Made by a program: the position numbers and the translations under genes. This document shows positions 16,004 through 24,333 of a DNA stretch of 64,000 nucleotides, in pieces. Source of the stretch: Pseudobdellovibrionaceae bacterium (GTDB taxonomy: Bacteria > Bdellovibrionota > Bdellovibrionia > Bdellovibrionales > JAGQZY01); assembly GCA_020635085.1 (NCBI GenBank), contig JACKAL010000007.1, positions 1 through 64,000 on the forward strand, in the 5' to 3' direction. Positions within the stretch are counted from its first letter, which is position 1. Each line of letters begins with the position of its first letter. A model generated the notes under the pieces. That model was not told the DNA's origin. It did no database searches and worked only from the letters and a program-made list of their open reading frames with translations.

Positions 16004-16812
16004 ATTTGCCCAAATAAATAGTTTAAAGGATTTAATAAGTTCTTATCTTTAACAAATTGGCGTGGTCCCGATATCAAAACTTTATCGGCAAACTTTTCTT
16101 CTTGATCCTCAATTTCCACATTGCGAATAGTACCATCAAGATCACAAACAAAATTCATAATACTTGTATAAAAGAGACCATTATCTCCCTGAAACAGAGA
16201 TAAAAAGGGAGCGGGCACCTTGATTCTTTCCACATGGAGTGCCCGTTGACTACGGTTTTCAATCGCCAGCTGCGAAATCGCTCGATAGGGGCGATTTATA
16301 AGTTCGGGCTCATTTAACACCGCTTTTATTTTTGTCGAATAACAAATCTCTCCCTGTACCGTGCTATCGCCAAACCAAGTGCGCGGGCTTTGTAAAACAG
16401 GAATATCTTCCAACAAATGATAGGGGTCTTCGGTCTCAATGCGCACAAAAAGCGGTATACTCATAAAAACCTGTACAGTTTCTCCAGGAAGTACCATAAG
16501 GGGTTTTGTTGGTTTTGCCACAAAAGGTCTATCACCGAGAACGGGCGTTATTTTTAAAAAATGATTGCACGGGCGAGAATATGTGTAGCGCACCATCGAC
16601 ATCAATTCGGCAGGAATTTCGCCAACAAAAGGAGCTTTTAGAGAAAAAGAGTTGTCCATATAATCATTGGTTGTCGTCCAGCTCACACGCCACTCTTGAT
16701 AAAAATGACCCAAATAGACACTCAATGGACCAAAACGTAAATGCAACAGCTGCCCCACCGGAAGCTCGAAGGGGTCACGAAAAACTTTTAGTTCAGAAAT
16801 GTTTTCGCTCAC
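16000..16812 (-). CDS. DUF432-like protein coupled to MscS
   Basis: 270 residues, no signal peptide or membrane helices, beta-rich. The opening (FELPVGQLLHLRFGPLSVYLGHFYQEWRVSW) and the central LPGETVQVFMSIPLFVRI are reminiscent of DUF432, a family of unknown function which, from memory, occurs beside MscS channels in archaea and some bacteria; this is recall, not a search. It overlaps both neighbours by four bases (ATGA-type junctions), so the three proteins are probably made in fixed ratio. A role as a cytoplasmic modulator or adaptor of the channel is inferred from the coupling only. Confidence 0.55.
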   Translation of the reverse strand: MSENISELKVFRDPFELPVGQLLHLRFGPLSVYLGHFYQEWRVSWTTTNDYMDNSFSLKAPFVGEIPAELMSMVRYTYSRPCNHFLKITPVLGDRPFVAKPTKPLMVLPGETVQVFMSIPLFVRIETEDPYHLLEDIPVLQSPRTWFGDSTVQGEICYSTKIKAVLNEPELINRPYRAISQLAIENRSQRALHVERIKVPAPFLSLFQGDNGLFYTSIMNFVCDLDGTIRNVEIEDQEEKFADKVLISGPRQFVKDKNLLNPLNYLFGQI

Positions 16813-18959
16813 AAAGTGATCCCCACAAAGGGATCCTCAGAGACGGATTCCAGTTGCCAATCAGAAAGCTTAAAGTGCGTTTGTTCGCGAGCATGAACGG
16901 CCTCGACGTATCCAACAAAATGTAACTGAATCGAAAATTTTTCTTGCAGCTCTCGATCCATTTCCACAGCGATTTCTGGATCAATTAAAAAACATGCCGA
17001 CGGTCGCGCCACATGTGGCTCCCACAATAAATATTGCGACTCAGGCAGAGTTTCCCCTTGCCCTGGCCAAAACTTAAAACCTTTTTTCCAATTACGATTG
17101 ATAAGCACATCTTGTGGATGTTGCTTCATGATATGATCCACCCCTTCCCACCGTGGAAGTTGGCTTAAATTTACACATACGCGCCACCCATCCTGACCCA
17201 TATAGGAAATCACATCATTCATAAAACCATACTCGGTAAGAGGGAAACTCACGGAGTGTTCTTGCATCGTTGGCGATAGTTCAAGAAGTTTATCGTAGGC
17301 GGGATGGAGTTGTTCACGGGCCTGACTCAACCACTGGCCAATAGATTCTGAATTCGCTTGCTGAGATAATAGCCCATACAACCCTAAGGGTCTTGCTAAC
17401 GCAATATACGCACGCTTTTGTGGTTTGTATTTCGCTTCACGAAGATTCATCACACCCATTGTGATTTGTACGGCATTCATGGCGGCGCCGCACATATGGA
17501 TACGAATGGGCACAATATCTTTTGCCGCACGAGTCACTCCCACAATAATCTGACTTAAGATCTCCACATCTTTAGCCTGCGTAGGAGCGGCCATCTGCAA
17601 ACGCAAATATTCTGGACGGGCGTGTTGTAGATACGCTTTTTCCAAAAGATCGACAATTGTGTAATAACCAGATTGATAATGATCATTAAAGACATCTTTA
17701 TACTCTTTTTCGACCCAGGCATTCACTCGACATCCACCCATTATGGAATCTAAGAACAATTCCTCTATTAGCTCCTCATTAAGATCTAGCTTAAGACGTC
17801 TCTTGAGATTTTCGAAAAGCCCCTGGTCTTCCAATAGGGGATCTAGCTGAATGTGTTTTTGTTCTTTAATAGCCCGTAAATGCTCAAGTTCTTCTTTCAT
17901 TTGTTGCAACTGTTCATGAAGGGCTTTTTCACTTTTTCGTAAAACACCCCACTGCACAGACCATAGCGACTGCCTTGCTAAAAACCAATCCTGCCTGCTA
18001 CGAACCTCTGGCATGATCACGACTTCTTCTTGATCTCGCGGATGAATGCGCATCATCAGTGATTGCCCATAAACCTTTGAGCGAACAAGACTTTCCTCAG
18101 CTCCAATCAACCACCCATCAGCAGAGACTTGCGGTGCAGAAAGCAAAACTCCGGTTTTATGGGTTTCCAAAAAACCTTCTGATGAAAAGATCAATCCCGA
18201 ATTTTTAAGCCAATCTGGCAATCGGCAACCATTAGCTAAAATAAGTAAGTCCGCTTTGAAATTTTCACCACCACTAAACCCACCGCTCAATATATTCTTA
18301 GCCGAATTTATTTTTGTCTCCGTATGAAAAAGAATATCCTGTGTTTTGAGCTCTTTTTCTAATGCCCGACGTATTGCTGAAGGATGTCGGGGGACTAATT
18401 GCTTTTCTTTTTCGAAAATCTCAACGCACAACTTATGCGTAAAAGGCTTTAACAATGTCTGGCAATGTTGCGCCACCATAATGCCCGTAGCTCCTCCACC
18501 AACGACACCAATGGAATATTGTAGAGGGCGTGTCTTTTTTAAATGATCATGTATTTCTTTAAGTTTTGAGAAAAAATGTCCGTGATCACTAGCTTGAATC
18601 ACCTTATCTGTGGCCGAAGAACTATCGAGATAATCGGGCTCTTCGAGGCCATTTAAGGATAAAAAATCATACTGAATACTGGCTCGGTTCTTAAGTCTGA
18701 CAATTTTTTCCTGAAGGTCTATCTGCTTCACATCAGCTTGGATAAAAGTGACGCCCATAAGCGTGCATAGATTTCTGAGATCTATAAATCCGTCAGCTAA
18801 CGGCATCGCTCCGGAAAGTACAGAAGGAAACGATGGCGAAAAAAAGACCTGAGGTTCGGTATGCACCAAAACGATCTCAGCAGCCTGTGGTAATTTTTGA
18901 GCAAAATCACGAACGAAAACAACGTGGCTTAATCCGCCACCAAGAAGAACAATACGCAA
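16809..18959 (-). CDS. NDH-2-like FAD oxidoreductase fused to a degenerate SelD-like domain
   Basis: 716 residues. The N-terminal half (about 1-330) is a pyridine-nucleotide-disulfide/NDH-2-type flavoprotein: FAD motif IVLLGGGLSHV at the start, a second Rossmann motif VGVVGGGATGIMVA near 155, and LLILANGCRLP. It is closest in style to the NADH-dehydrogenase module found fused to selenide-water dikinase (SelD). A short coiled coil (LHEQLQQMKEELEHLRAIKEQ) leads to a C-terminal half whose order matches SelD/AIR-synthase folds, but catalytic motifs are altered: TDVTGFGLLGH appears as LTEYGFMNDV and the usual DPQTSGG as EPHVARPS. It is the first gene of the DUF432-MscS operon. It is unlikely to make selenophosphate; a redox or nucleotide sensor is possible. 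Confidence 0.7.
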   Translation of the reverse strand: MRIVLLGGGLSHVVFVRDFAQKLPQAAEIVLVHTEPQVFFSPSFPSVLSGAMPLADGFIDLRNLCTLMGVTFIQADVKQIDLQEKIVRLKNRASIQYDFLSLNGLEEPDYLDSSSATDKVIQASDHGHFFSKLKEIHDHLKKTRPLQYSIGVVGGGATGIMVAQHCQTLLKPFTHKLCVEIFEKEKQLVPRHPSAIRRALEKELKTQDILFHTETKINSAKNILSGGFSGGENFKADLLILANGCRLPDWLKNSGLIFSSEGFLETHKTGVLLSAPQVSADGWLIGAEESLVRSKVYGQSLMMRIHPRDQEEVVIMPEVRSRQDWFLARQSLWSVQWGVLRKSEKALHEQLQQMKEELEHLRAIKEQKHIQLDPLLEDQGLFENLKRRLKLDLNEELIEELFLDSIMGGCRVNAWVEKEYKDVFNDHYQSGYYTIVDLLEKAYLQHARPEYLRLQMAAPTQAKDVEILSQIIVGVTRAAKDIVPIRIHMCGAAMNAVQITMGVMNLREAKYKPQKRAYIALARPLGLYGLLSQQANSESIGQWLSQAREQLHPAYDKLLELSPTMQEHSVSFPLTEYGFMNDVISYMGQDGWRVCVNLSQLPRWEGVDHIMKQHPQDVLINRNWKKGFKFWPGQGETLPESQYLLWEPHVARPSACFLIDPEIAVEMDRELQEKFSIQLHFVGYVEAVHAREQTHFKLSDWQLESVSEDPFVGITL

Positions 18960-19251
18960 AGAAAATCACCTCCGTGAGATTTTCTAACCCTTAATTAAGA
19001 AGCTCAGCAAAATTACCGCTCCACCTTTAAATAAGAGTGTCGTGCCCGCAAAACCTCATGTTTTACCTGCACCCATTGGCCGCGCACATCAATGTGTACA
19101 CACGACCATCTTTACCATTCTCAAAAAGAACTAGATTTGAGTCAAGCACAGCACTTTAGATCCGCGTCAATCGCCTTCCCCCAACTCTATCTGCGGACAC
19201 GCCCGGCGATGGCGCTCAATGAGAACACCCTATGGAATAAAACAAGGCACA

Positions 19252-20673
19252 TCAATGGGAGCAAACGGGCACATTTATTTCTAAAGAAGTCATTAAAGAG
19301 GGTAACGACCCACTCATAGCACGTAAAGTGACCAGGCCCTCTTTTGTTTGCACCGAGAAACTTACTGGCTGCAAATTATATTGGTAAGGCGGACTACTCG
19401 ACTTCATCTCAGTACCTGCTTCCCCAGTGGTATTAGGTATCAGGGACTCCTCCCAATGGTAGTTCAATAAAATATCCCAATCAGGCATACTGAGAAGCAA
19501 AATTTCCGCATCTTTGGCTCCTCCGACGATACAACGAGGTAACCGCGGTACCAGCACTCGTAAAAAGGCGCTGCGGTAGTTTCGCGCAAAGTTCTCGCTA
19601 CCGTTCGCTTTCAGATAATCGCTGAAACGCTGCCACTTTGGATCTAAGGTAAAACGCACTCTTTTTTCCTGATCTGCTGATACAAAACCATCTAAGTCCA
19701 CGTTACGCACGTTCTCCCATATAGCATGAGTCAAAGGGTAGGCACTTCGAATATTACCATAAATAATTTTTAAAAATGCCCTCACCTTCATGGTTTCAAT
19801 AAATTCTTGATCTTGTGGAAAAATACAATGCTCCTCTAGTCCATTAAAATTTGGCAAACAATGCGCTGTCGTTCCAGAGGCATGCGCAGAACCTACCGTT
19901 GCCATAACTCCTAATAAATATTTACCCCCGCCATAAAAAACACCTGTTCCCGAGTTGCCTTGCACAAGAGGGGACGAACACTGTTCGATAGAAAACAGTG
20001 GACTCTCGTGGTCATTAGAAAAAATATCTGCACTGTTATCACTAAAGCGTCGTTGGCATTGCACGGCTTTGATTACCCCTTTAGGGGGTGAAAAGGATTT
20101 ATCAAAGTATACAGGATAGAGCGAAACAGGTAGTGGATTCTCCTCTGTTACCAGAGCCTCTGTTTGCACCGGAACTCGCCCTTCCACCTCGCGATCTAAT
20201 TCAATGATAGCCCAATCTGGAACAGACCGTCTTTTTTCTTTTTTATGTGTACTTTTGTCGACAAAGAAATAATCTTGCGATGTTTTTAAAATTTTATGAC
20301 AACTATAGGAAGCATACGCTTTATTTTTTGTTTGGGGAAATTTCACTTCGATCGATACTTTAGATCCACACAAATCCCCCTCTTTCAACACGGGGTCAAT
20401 ACAATGCTTGTTGGTCAGAATAGTATTCGCCGTTAATAAAGTGGCTGAACAAAGCTGAATACGGTGGCGGTTATTGCTCTCGGAATAATGCATGTAAAAT
20501 GCGGCCACCGACTCTGGACAATCGCCCCCTTCACAGATGACCTGATCCCCTTTTAAAACCTTCATTGCCTGCGAACCCGAACCAAACTCCAATTGATCTG
20601 GGCCAGGCCCTTTGTGCCTGACTGAACAACCCATGAGTAAAATAAGGACAAAGGCGAGGCGTAGAGTCATCAT
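19252..20673 (-). CDS. Trypsin-like serine protease lipoprotein (S1 fold)
   Basis: The frame opens at 20724, but the ATG pair at 20673/20670 is preferred because it begins a lipoprotein signal (MTLRLAFVLILLMGC) behind AGGG. The catalytic triad of the chymotrypsin fold is visible: LTNKHCI (His), PDWAIIELD (Asp) and QGNSGTGVFYGGG (Ser), with several Cys pairs. About 170 residues follow the protease domain and are not recognised. It is expected at the cell envelope or outer membrane facing outward or periplasmic; the substrate is unknown. It stands alone, convergent with no gene and divergent from the BrkB-like gene at 20807. The 291-base gap downstream (18960-19251) shows no gene. Confidence 0.75.
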   Translation of the reverse strand: MMTLRLAFVLILLMGCSVRHKGPGPDQLEFGSGSQAMKVLKGDQVICEGGDCPESVAAFYMHYSESNNRHRIQLCSATLLTANTILTNKHCIDPVLKEGDLCGSKVSIEVKFPQTKNKAYASYSCHKILKTSQDYFFVDKSTHKKEKRRSVPDWAIIELDREVEGRVPVQTEALVTEENPLPVSLYPVYFDKSFSPPKGVIKAVQCQRRFSDNSADIFSNDHESPLFSIEQCSSPLVQGNSGTGVFYGGGKYLLGVMATVGSAHASGTTAHCLPNFNGLEEHCIFPQDQEFIETMKVRAFLKIIYGNIRSAYPLTHAIWENVRNVDLDGFVSADQEKRVRFTLDPKWQRFSDYLKANGSENFARNYRSAFLRVLVPRLPRCIVGGAKDAEILLLSMPDWDILLNYHWEESLIPNTTGEAGTEMKSSSPPYQYNLQPVSFSVQTKEGLVTLRAMSGSLPSLMTSLEINVPVCSH

Positions 20674-20806
20674 ACGCCCTATGAATTTACAAAATGTATG
20701 CCCCCAGAGCTGCATTATACGCATTTTTAGAAAGAAAGTCGCCTATTTACGTCACTTTTCAATAGAACTAATGAACATCGTGACAGGAATGAGCCAATAA
20801 CCTCCA

Positions 20807-21697
20807 ATGTATGAAAGATTCGTGACAGCAATACCAAACCTCGTTAGCATTTTGTCGATGCCAAAATATAAAAATTTTTTTGTATTGCTCACACAAAAAA
20901 TCACAGAAGACGAGCTGTTTACTCGCTCGGCAGCCGTTGCCTATTCTGCATCTTTAGCGCTGGCCCCGACGATCATGCTTATGGTTTCGATCCTGGGACT
21001 AGTACAAATGAATTTGGTTTATCATCTGGCGATTCAAACGAACCGTCTCATCGGTTACGAAGTAGGAGAACTCGTTCTTCGTCTCGCTGACTACAGCAAA
21101 GAACACGTACGCTTTGCCTCCCTCAGTGGTCTCTTAGGCGTCAGTATTCTTATCGTTTCAGGCAGTTTTTTGTTTACGCAAGTTGAAGACACGATGAAAC
21201 ATATTTTCAAAAACTTAATCCAACCGTGCCCTTCGCTAAAATCAAGGCATTACACTTCCTACCTCAGACAACTCTTGCTCGATAAAATTTTTTCTATTCT
21301 CATTTTTGTAACTGGCATCGCCATCGCCATGGTGTCTCTCTTTTTATCATTTTTATTAAGCAATACTCTGGGGCATTACTCTCCCCTCATCTACGGCATC
21401 ATTTATGAAATCAGTACTTTTCTCATTTTTGCTTTATTATTTTATATGATTTATCGCTGCACGCCCGCTAAATGTATTCACAATCGGAGTATTATTGTCG
21501 GAAGCTTCATTACTTCTGCGCTGTTTCTAGCGGGAAAAGAGCTGATCGCCATATACATCTCATTTTCTCGCTTTGGCTCTATCTACGGCGCCGCAGGATC
21601 GATCGTTGTTTTTTTAATTTGGGTTTATTATTCGTCATTGACCGTTTTTCTTGGCGCCGAAATTATTTCCGTACATACCACATTAAAATCAAAATGA
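20807..21697 (+). CDS. YihY/BrkB-family inner membrane protein
   Basis: 296 residues with about six membrane helices. The family pattern is clear: an N-terminal amphipathic stretch, then LFTRSAAVAYSASLALAPTIMLMVSILG, the central GLLGVSILIVSGSFLFTQVEDTMKHIF and the C-terminal YGAAGSIVVFLIWVYYSSLTVFLGAEI. YihY/BrkB proteins (once misnamed RNase BN) have no firmly established function; transport or lipid-related roles are discussed. The stop codon lies inside a perfect 18-bp hairpin. It is divergent from the protease lipoprotein. Confidence 0.88.
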   Translation: MYERFVTAIPNLVSILSMPKYKNFFVLLTQKITEDELFTRSAAVAYSASLALAPTIMLMVSILGLVQMNLVYHLAIQTNRLIGYEVGELVLRLADYSKEHVRFASLSGLLGVSILIVSGSFLFTQVEDTMKHIFKNLIQPCPSLKSRHYTSYLRQLLLDKIFSILIFVTGIAIAMVSLFLSFLLSNTLGHYSPLIYGIIYEISTFLIFALLFYMIYRCTPAKCIHNRSIIVGSFITSALFLAGKELIAIYISFSRFGSIYGAAGSIVVFLIWVYYSSLTVFLGAEIISVHTTLKSK

Positions 21698-21712
21698 TTT
21701 TAATGTGGTATG
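21674..21712 (+). terminator. Perfect 18-bp hairpin spanning the stop codon of the BrkB-like gene
   Basis: CATACCACATTAAAATCA (21674-21691) pairs perfectly with 21695-21712 around an AAA loop. The TGA stop (21695-21697) opens the right arm. No T-tract follows, so it may be a processing or stability element as much as a terminator. Confidence 0.5.
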
Positions 21713-21915
21713 CGAATACGCACTCTGCTGATAAACACATCACCCCTCAGATCTACCATGTGTTACCAAGGCCACGTCGAGTCTTTTTTGCCGCAGTCTA
21801 TCTTGCAATCCAGGCTTAAAACAAAGTGGGCATCAAGCGAGAAATAATACAGCAAATAAGCAATTATTCCAATATTCCTGTTGCTGTTTACCCCTGAACA
21901 CTCTATATTCGCCCT

Positions 21916-22899
21916 ATGGTTGTTTTAACAATTCTCGTCGCTGCATTGGCATTTGTTATAGGTTCTTTGCTTTATGTCTACAAATATCGTGGTAAAGCTC
22001 GCTTCGATAGCTTTAACGAGTATGTGCGCAAAGGTTGGCCTATATTTTCTCCACTCAACTGCCTTCTGTATATGTTCACGGAAAAACGGGCAAGTAAGCC
22101 CATCATGGATGTCCGTCAATTTCCCGAGCTCAAAAATATTCAAGACAATTGGCAAACGATCAAAAAAGAGGTGATGAATCTTCACGAAAAGGGTTATTTT
22201 GAAATGACAAAAAAACCCGACGCCGGCTCTTATTATGACCTCGGTTTTCGTACATTTTACAAGTACGGTTGGAGTAAATTCTATCTTAAATGGTACGGAT
22301 ACACACATACATCAGCCCAAACGCTGTGCCCAGAAACCGTTAAAATTTTAAAGACTGCCTCTCTCGTGAACGGTGCCATGTTTTCTATTCTACCGCCAGG
22401 CTCCCAACTTACCCGACACTTGGACCCCGTTGCCTGCTCCCTACGCTATCATCTGGGACTATCAACACCAAACGATGACAAATGCTATATAGATGTGGAC
22501 ACAGAAACATACTCTTGGCGTGATGGCGATGCCTTACTTTTTGACGAAACGTACTTACACTTTGTACGCAATGATTCTGACAAATACCGCCTTATTCTCA
22601 TGTGCGATGTCGAACGCCCAATGAGCTTCCCTGGTAAGTTTGTAAACTTTATCTACAAGGGCCTGATGCGTTTTACGGTTGTGCCTAATACCGAGGTGGA
22701 TAAACGTGGTCTGGTGAACACTATTTTTTCTTCCCTATCGCCCATTTTTCAAAAAACAAAAACTTTAAAACAAACCAATCGCCCCCTTTACTTGACCATC
22801 AAGTATACCGTCAACCTTACCCTCATTGTTTTACTCGTTACGATACTCGCGGCATCCATCCAGGCACTTCACTCTGCGTACACCTATCTCGTACTCTGA
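21916..22899 (+). CDS. LpxO-like aspartyl/asparaginyl beta-hydroxylase-family dioxygenase
   Basis: 327 residues with membrane helices at both ends (about 2-24 and 300-325). The catalytic domain has the Fe(II)/2-oxoglutarate motif of the Asp/Asn hydroxylase family: LTRHLDPVACSLRYHLGL (His and Asp), WRDGDALLFDETYLHFV (second His) and KYRLILMCDVERPM (Arg for 2-oxoglutarate). The wording is closest to LpxO, the inner-membrane enzyme that adds a 2-hydroxyl to a lipid A acyl chain, altering outer-membrane properties. The extra C-terminal helix is unusual for LpxO. Single gene; substrate inferred. Confidence 0.8.
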   Translation: MVVLTILVAALAFVIGSLLYVYKYRGKARFDSFNEYVRKGWPIFSPLNCLLYMFTEKRASKPIMDVRQFPELKNIQDNWQTIKKEVMNLHEKGYFEMTKKPDAGSYYDLGFRTFYKYGWSKFYLKWYGYTHTSAQTLCPETVKILKTASLVNGAMFSILPPGSQLTRHLDPVACSLRYHLGLSTPNDDKCYIDVDTETYSWRDGDALLFDETYLHFVRNDSDKYRLILMCDVERPMSFPGKFVNFIYKGLMRFTVVPNTEVDKRGLVNTIFSSLSPIFQKTKTLKQTNRPLYLTIKYTVNLTLIVLLVTILAASIQALHSAYTYLVL

Positions 22900-23023
22900 C
22901 CACCCAAAGATTAAATTTCTAGGGGGCCTATTGCTGCCCCTCGGCCAATGATTTTTACAATGAGCTCTACGTCCTTTTGCAACATAGATTTCTCGCGCCA
23001 TCAATCTATGAGAGAATACACCC

Positions 23024-23674
23024 ATGTTCATCATCTTGTTGCTGTCCATATTCCTCGTCCCGTTGCCACTTACAAGTGTGATCCCTTATAGCCGGGCTGA
23101 TGAAGCTCTTTCTGTGGTTATTCTTGGTGATTCGCTAACTGAAGGATATGGAGTTAAAAAAGAAGACTCCTATCCAGCCCTCATCGAGGGACAGCTGCGC
23201 CACCAATTTCCCAATCTCAAAATCATTAATGCCGCTATTAGTGGTTCCACCTCCGCCAGTGGCCCCTCTCGCTTAAAGTGGCAGCTCAGAAACAAACCCC
23301 AACTATTAGTCCTCGCCTTAGGTGCTAATGATGGGCTAAGGGGTCTTAGTACAGATTCATTAAAAACAAACTTACAAAAAACTATAGAAATCGCACAAAA
23401 AAACAATATTCCGGTTATTCTGCTTGGCATGCAGATGCCGGTCAATTACGGAAAAACCTACACACAGAAATATGCGACAGTTTTTTCTGATTTAGCAAAA
23501 AAATATCAACTTCGCTTTGTACCTTTTCTCCTCGAGGGCGTTGCCTTGAAAAAAGAATTAAATCAAAGTGATGGCATTCATCCTAATGAAAAGGGTTATA
23601 AAATCATAGCGTCACGCTTAACTCCAATTATAGAAGACGCTATAAAGAAAATGGAAAAGAGCTCTAAAAAATGA
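23024..23674 (+). CDS. tesA: TesA-like GDSL arylesterase/thioesterase/lysophospholipase
   Basis: 216 residues; signal peptide-like N-terminus (MFIILLLSIFLVPLPLTSVIPYSRA) and the SGNH blocks: GDSLTEGYG (Ser about 37), LALGANDG (Asn) and DGIHPNEKGY (Asp/His near 190). This is the periplasmic multifunctional esterase family of E. coli TesA. Its stop overlaps the start of the next gene (ATGA), and the next two genes are YbbA/YbbP-like ABC components, the same neighbours as in E. coli, supporting the assignment and a joint role in envelope lipid handling. Confidence 0.85.
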   Translation: MFIILLLSIFLVPLPLTSVIPYSRADEALSVVILGDSLTEGYGVKKEDSYPALIEGQLRHQFPNLKIINAAISGSTSASGPSRLKWQLRNKPQLLVLALGANDGLRGLSTDSLKTNLQKTIEIAQKNNIPVILLGMQMPVNYGKTYTQKYATVFSDLAKKYQLRFVPFLLEGVALKKELNQSDGIHPNEKGYKIIASRLTPIIEDAIKKMEKSSKK

Positions 23675-24333
23675 ACATTGTCGTTGATCATCTTGCAAAA
23701 ACATATTTACAAATTGAAGAAAAAATTGAAGCACTGAAAGACGTTTCTTTTCAAATTAATTCAGGCGAATCTCTTTCCATCATTGGCCAATCTGGTAGCG
23801 GGAAGACAACTCTACTATCACTACTTGCTGGTCTTGAATCACCTGACGAAGGCGCCATTATGATGGGTGAGGTCGATATTGCAAAGATGCCGGAAAAAGA
23901 AATGACTCTTTTTCGGGCCCGTCACATCGGTATTGTTTTTCAACAGTATCATCTGATGCCCCATCTCACCGCACTCGAAAATGTTCTCTTGCCTCTAGAA
24001 ATTAACCGTATCAATAACAGCAAAGAGATTGCTCTCGCCTTGCTCAATAAGGTGGGCTTAAGCAAGCGAGCCCATCATCTCCCGCGCCAAATGAGCGGCG
24101 GCGAAAATCAACGGGTGGCCATTGCCCGCGCCATGGTTCATAGTCCATCTATTGTGCTTGCCGATGAACCCTCAGGAAGCCTCGATTACAAAAATGGTGA
24201 AATCGTTATGGAGCTACTGTTCAACCTGACGCGTGCATCTCATACCACCTTGCTCCTCGTAACCCATGACACCGAGCTCGCTCAGTGCTGCCAAAAAACT
24301 TTACATCTTCATAATGGACGGATGCAGCAGTGA
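23671..24333 (+). CDS. ybbA: YbbA/LolD-like ABC transporter ATP-binding protein
   Basis: 220 residues, a complete ATPase domain: Walker A GQSGSGKTT (about 39-47), Q-loop VFQQYHLMP, signature MSGGENQRVAIARA, Walker B IVLADEPSGSLD and H-loop VTHD. The type is MacB/LolD/YbbA. Four-base overlaps on both sides with tesA and the permease make a tight operon. It should energise the large FtsX-type permease encoded next, at the inner-membrane face. Confidence 0.9.
   Translation: MNIVVDHLAKTYLQIEEKIEALKDVSFQINSGESLSIIGQSGSGKTTLLSLLAGLESPDEGAIMMGEVDIAKMPEKEMTLFRARHIGIVFQQYHLMPHLTALENVLLPLEINRINNSKEIALALLNKVGLSKRAHHLPRQMSGGENQRVAIARAMVHSPSIVLADEPSGSLDYKNGEIVMELLFNLTRASHTTLLLVTHDTELAQCCQKTLHLHNGRMQQ

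Noticed and set aside
16809..18959. Functional selenophosphate synthetase
   Set aside because: The SelD half lacks the key TDVTGFG and DPQTSGG motifs and the usual double-Cys/Lys active-site loop is not intact; no other selenium genes are in the window.
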